DNA from: Rhodobacteraceae bacterium UBA3087
GTDB lineage: Bacteria > Pseudomonadota > Alphaproteobacteria > Rhodobacterales > Rhodobacteraceae
DNA length: 6,849 nucleotides
Assembly: GCA_002367285.1 (NCBI GenBank)
Contig: DFBF01000015.1
Location: forward strand, 1 to 6,849
Reading direction: 5' to 3'
Below, piece by piece: positions 4,740-6,849 of the stretch. The position numbers and the translations under genes are program-made. How positions within the stretch are numbered: position 1 is the stretch's first letter; each line of letters starts with the position of its first letter. A model generated the notes under the pieces. The model saw nothing but the letters and a program-made list of their open reading frames with translations, was not told where the DNA came from and ran no database searches.

Positions 4740-6633
4740 CGACTGTGTCTTCGGGATCGTGGTCGTGACCATCAAACACGCCGTGCACGGTCTTGTCCCA
4801 ATAAAACGGCTTGTACAGGATTTCTACGAACCCCTTCATTGCGGCCAGTGAGGCCAGCGGGAAATACAGGTGCAGCGTCGGCACCCACCAACGCAGCCAG
4901 CGGTGATCTTCGCCGGAGACGGCCAGCACACCAACGGTGATGGTCAGAACCTCCGAAGCCAAGAAAACGGTGCCCAACAGATAGAACATTTCGATTGGCA
5001 TGGCGTTCAACAGTGGATGGGGCAGGCCCAGCGGCATGGCCCAAAACGACCACAGAACCGGTGCCAGGATGAATTGTGACAGCGTGCCCAGAAACAGGAT
5101 TTGCACGCCAATGAATTTCCACCAGCCCAATTCGCGCAGCAACGCACGCGGCGCGCGCATGGCCACGCCCCAAGTCATTGCATAGCCTTTGATCCAGCGT
5201 GAACGTTGCTTGACCCAGGGCCAAACACGGCAGTTGGCTTCTTCCTGCGTCACGGTGTGGATCAGTTCGGTACGATAGCCATGGCGGGCCAAACGGATGC
5301 CCAGATCGGCGTCTTCGGTCACGTTGTGGGCATCCCATCCGCCCAGTTTTTCCAATGCGTTGCGGCGGAAAAACAACGTGGTGCCACCAAGCGGCACGGC
5401 AAAACCAAGCCGCTCCAACCCAGGCAGAATGATGCGGAACCAAGTGGCGTATTCGACGGTAAAACAACGGCTTAACCAGTTGGTGCGGGCATTATAAAAG
5501 TCCAGAACACCTTGCAGACAGGCCACGTCCTGGCCCCGTTCAGCAAAGCGTTTTACCACCTTGTGGATCTGGTCGGGGTCTGGCGCGTCCTCGGCGTCAT
5601 AGACCCCGATGACAGAGCCACGGCAGAAATCCAACGCAAAGTTTAACGCGCGCGGTTTGGTTTTCACGGCCCCGCGCGGCACGGTGACCTGACGCATCCA
5701 GCGCGGCAGTTCACAATTTGCCAGGGTCTGTTGGGTCAGTGTGTCGTCTTCTTCGACCACCAGACAAATATCCAGCAATTCGCGCGGATATGAGATCGCC
5801 GACAGGCGTTTCACCAGCCGCCCGGCGATCTGGGTTTCCTTGAACAGGGGCACCATGATCGACACGATCGGCAGCTTGTGCGCCTTGCGCCGTGTGGACA
5901 GGAATTCAACATTTTCAGCCTGTTTGCGCGTGCGGAAAAAGGCGATGGCCGCCGCTGCCTTGACCGTGGAGTTCAACACCAACGTCGTGACGGCCCAGGC
6001 GGTCAACAGGCCAAATCCCGCAACAGGGCTGGTCAGAAACAGCGCGACGATGGCGATCAGTATGGCAATCCCGATGCGCCCGACGGGGCCGCGTTTCCAG
6101 CTGCGGCAGCTTTCATGTTCTGCCACCCGCGTTTCGGCGCGTTTGGCCAGAGAGCGGTGGCGCGCGGCGATAAGGGCGGCCTGAATGTCGTCCTCGGGCG
6201 CGATAGCCAGATGTAGACGGCCGAAATCATCCGGCATGAACTGGGTCAGAGTTTCGAATTCATCGGGGCGCGAGCAGATCAGGACGGTGGCCCCGCCGAC
6301 ACGTTTCCACGGCACGACAGCATGACGGATGCAGAAATCCGCGCCCAGACGGTCGATCAGGCGCACATCGGGCGGGTCGGCCTTCAGGTCCGCCGTCGAG
6401 GTGTTGTATTGCGAGGCCAGAGCCGCATAGAGATCGGTGGCAGTGACAAAGCCGTTCGCCAACAGGATATCGCCGAATCGGGCTTCCTCGCGGTGTTGTA
6501 GCGCGACGGCCATGGCCAGGTCATCCTCGGACAGGGCGCCCATTTGGCGCAAAACCTGCCCCAGCGGCGTGCGTTTGGGCGCAGGCCGACAAGTTTGGGA
6601 CGATTGGACAAGGCGAAGGTTCGGGGTGGTCAT
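4714..6633 (-). CDS. Membrane glycosyltransferase (GT2) with N-terminal MshEN/GspE-N domain
   Basis: This 639-residue protein is a processive-type family 2 glycosyltransferase. Residues 23-46 (PLGQVLRQMGAL...ALQ) and 52-75 (RFGDILLANGFV...ASQ), joined by five residues, form the double 24-residue motif of the MshEN (T2SSE N-terminal) domain, a known c-di-GMP receptor fold. A hydrophobic pair follows at about 187-233. The catalytic GT2 domain spans about 255-490, with VVEEDD (292-297), DAED (346-349), the acceptor/base motif TED (439-441) and QRSRW (476-480), a set like that of cellulose-synthase-type enzymes. Three further hydrophobic regions (about 500-620) complete the transmembrane channel. 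The likely role is synthesis and export of an extracellular polysaccharide; the sugar is unknown. The overall plan recalls XagB/NfrB-type enzymes. ATG 6633 is preferred over an in-frame TTG at 6651; neither has a clear ribosome-binding site. carA lies 84 bases upstream. Confidence 0.88.
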   Translation of the reverse strand: MTTPNLRLVQSSQTCRPAPKRTPLGQVLRQMGALSEDDLAMAVALQHREEARFGDILLANGFVTATDLYAALASQYNTSTADLKADPPDVRLIDRLGADFCIRHAVVPWKRVGGATVLICSRPDEFETLTQFMPDDFGRLHLAIAPEDDIQAALIAARHRSLAKRAETRVAEHESCRSWKRGPVGRIGIAILIAIVALFLTSPVAGFGLLTAWAVTTLVLNSTVKAAAAIAFFRTRKQAENVEFLSTRRKAHKLPIVSIMVPLFKETQIAGRLVKRLSAISYPRELLDICLVVEEDDTLTQQTLANCELPRWMRQVTVPRGAVKTKPRALNFALDFCRGSVIGVYDAEDAPDPDQIHKVVKRFAERGQDVACLQGVLDFYNARTNWLSRCFTVEYATWFRIILPGLERLGFAVPLGGTTLFFRRNALEKLGGWDAHNVTEDADLGIRLARHGYRTELIHTVTQEEANCRVWPWVKQRSRWIKGYAMTWGVAMRAPRALLRELGWWKFIGVQILFLGTLSQFILAPVLWSFWAMPLGLPHPLLNAMPIEMFYLLGTVFLASEVLTITVGVLAVSGEDHRWLRWWVPTLHLYFPLASLAAMKGFVEILYKPFYWDKTVHGVFDGHDHDPEDTVATPLQNPA

Positions 6634-6679
6634 TACGGCTCGGATCAACAAAAGGCTCGATGACCATGCCGCAATGGGG

Positions 6680-6696
6680 GTTAACAGCCCGTTAAC
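6680..6696 (-). promoter_or_regulatory. CtrA-type binding box upstream of the glycosyltransferase
   Basis: The gap between carA and the glycosyltransferase holds two GTTAAC palindromes (6680-6685 and 6691-6696) with five bases between. On both strands this reads TTAA-N7-TTAAC, an exact match to the alphaproteobacterial CtrA consensus. It ends 46 bases before the ATG at 6633, a position that would cover a -35 region and so suit activation by CtrA. No clear -10 element is visible downstream. CtrA binding is inferred from the motif alone. Confidence 0.65.
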
Positions 6697-6717
6697 TTAC
6701 CTAGCGTAATGCCGAAT

Positions 6718-6849
6718 TTATTGCCGATCACCCATCGCCCGCGCAAAGCGTTCGAACAGGTAATAGCTGTCCTGCGGGCCGGGGCTGGCCTCGGGGTGGT
6801 ACTGGACCGAAAAGACTGGGCGGTCGGTCATGCGGATGCCACAGTTCGA
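6718..6849 (-). CDS. carA: Carbamoyl-phosphate synthase small subunit, C-terminal end (partial)
   Basis: The last 43 codons are present; the 5' part lies beyond the window edge. The reverse-strand translation SNCGIRMTDRPVFSVQYHPEASPGPQDSYYLFERFARAM ends at a TAA (6718-6720). The segment VFSVQYHPEASPGPQDS is the hallmark end of the CarA class I glutamine amidotransferase domain. Its His and Glu (in QYHPE) complete the catalytic triad with a cysteine outside the window. CarA hydrolyses glutamine and channels ammonia to CarB for the carbamoyl phosphate used in arginine and pyrimidine synthesis. It reads in the same direction as the glycosyltransferase, but the 84-base gap with its own CtrA box suggests separate transcription. 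Confidence 0.95.
   Translation of the reverse strand, partial: SNCGIRMTDRPVFSVQYHPEASPGPQDSYYLFERFARAMGDRQ

Noticed and set aside
6634..6651. TTG at 6651 as the glycosyltransferase start
   Set aside because: It would add six residues, but TTG is a rare start and has no ribosome-binding site. ATG 6633 is more likely.
6680..6696. Reading the GTTAAC pair as a carA terminator hairpin
   Set aside because: A 6-bp A/T-rich stem with no T-tract is too weak; the spacing fits a CtrA box far better.
1..6849. CRISPR arrays, insertion sequences, tRNA or rRNA genes, prophage or defence genes
   Set aside because: No regularly spaced repeats, transposase or integrase motifs, tRNA cloverleaf or known defence domains were seen. 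The region looks like ordinary chromosomal backbone.

Overview
The window looks like chromosomal DNA from an alphaproteobacterium, most likely of the Rhodobacteraceae/Roseobacter group. This is inferred from the high GC with G/C-rich third positions, the protein sequences (alphaproteobacterial-type UbiH hydroxylase, GntR/FCD regulator, CarA tail) and an exact CtrA-type box. I see no mobile elements, tRNA/rRNA genes, CRISPR arrays or intergenic gaps over 300 bases.

Layout. (1) Plus strand, 1-1731: the tail of one Lrp/AsnC regulator, a second Lrp/AsnC regulator overlapping it by ATGA, then a class V PLP-dependent aminotransferase. The 57-base leader before the aminotransferase holds three phased TTGCGCC half-sites, a plausible operator for the Lrp pair. 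(2) Minus strand, 1769-1969: a 66-residue two-helix membrane protein of unknown function. It faces the aminotransferase across two perfect inverted repeats that probably act in termination. (3) Minus strand, 2097-3982: a two-gene unit, first a HAD pyrimidine 5'-nucleotidase and then, 5 bases after its stop, a UbiH/COQ6-type FAD monooxygenase of ubiquinone synthesis. (4) Plus strand, 4098-4739: a GntR/FCD regulator, divergent from region 3. Its end overlaps the end of the next gene by 26 bases. (5) Minus strand, 4714-6633: a membrane glycosyltransferase (GT2) with an N-terminal MshEN/GspE-N domain. (6) Minus strand, 6718-6849: the last 43 codons of carA.

The most interesting part is region 5. 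The glycosyltransferase carries two consecutive 24-residue MshEN motifs with a 5-residue spacer, the arrangement known to bind cyclic di-GMP. Its promoter region has a perfect palindromic TTAA-N7-TTAAC box, the CtrA consensus. Together these suggest a polysaccharide synthase controlled transcriptionally by the CtrA cell-cycle/motility regulator and post-translationally by c-di-GMP. The individual parts are known; whether this combination has been described in this lineage cannot be judged from sequence alone. The second notable module is the tandem Lrp pair with the aminotransferase and phased operator-like repeats, probably an amino-acid-responsive unit.
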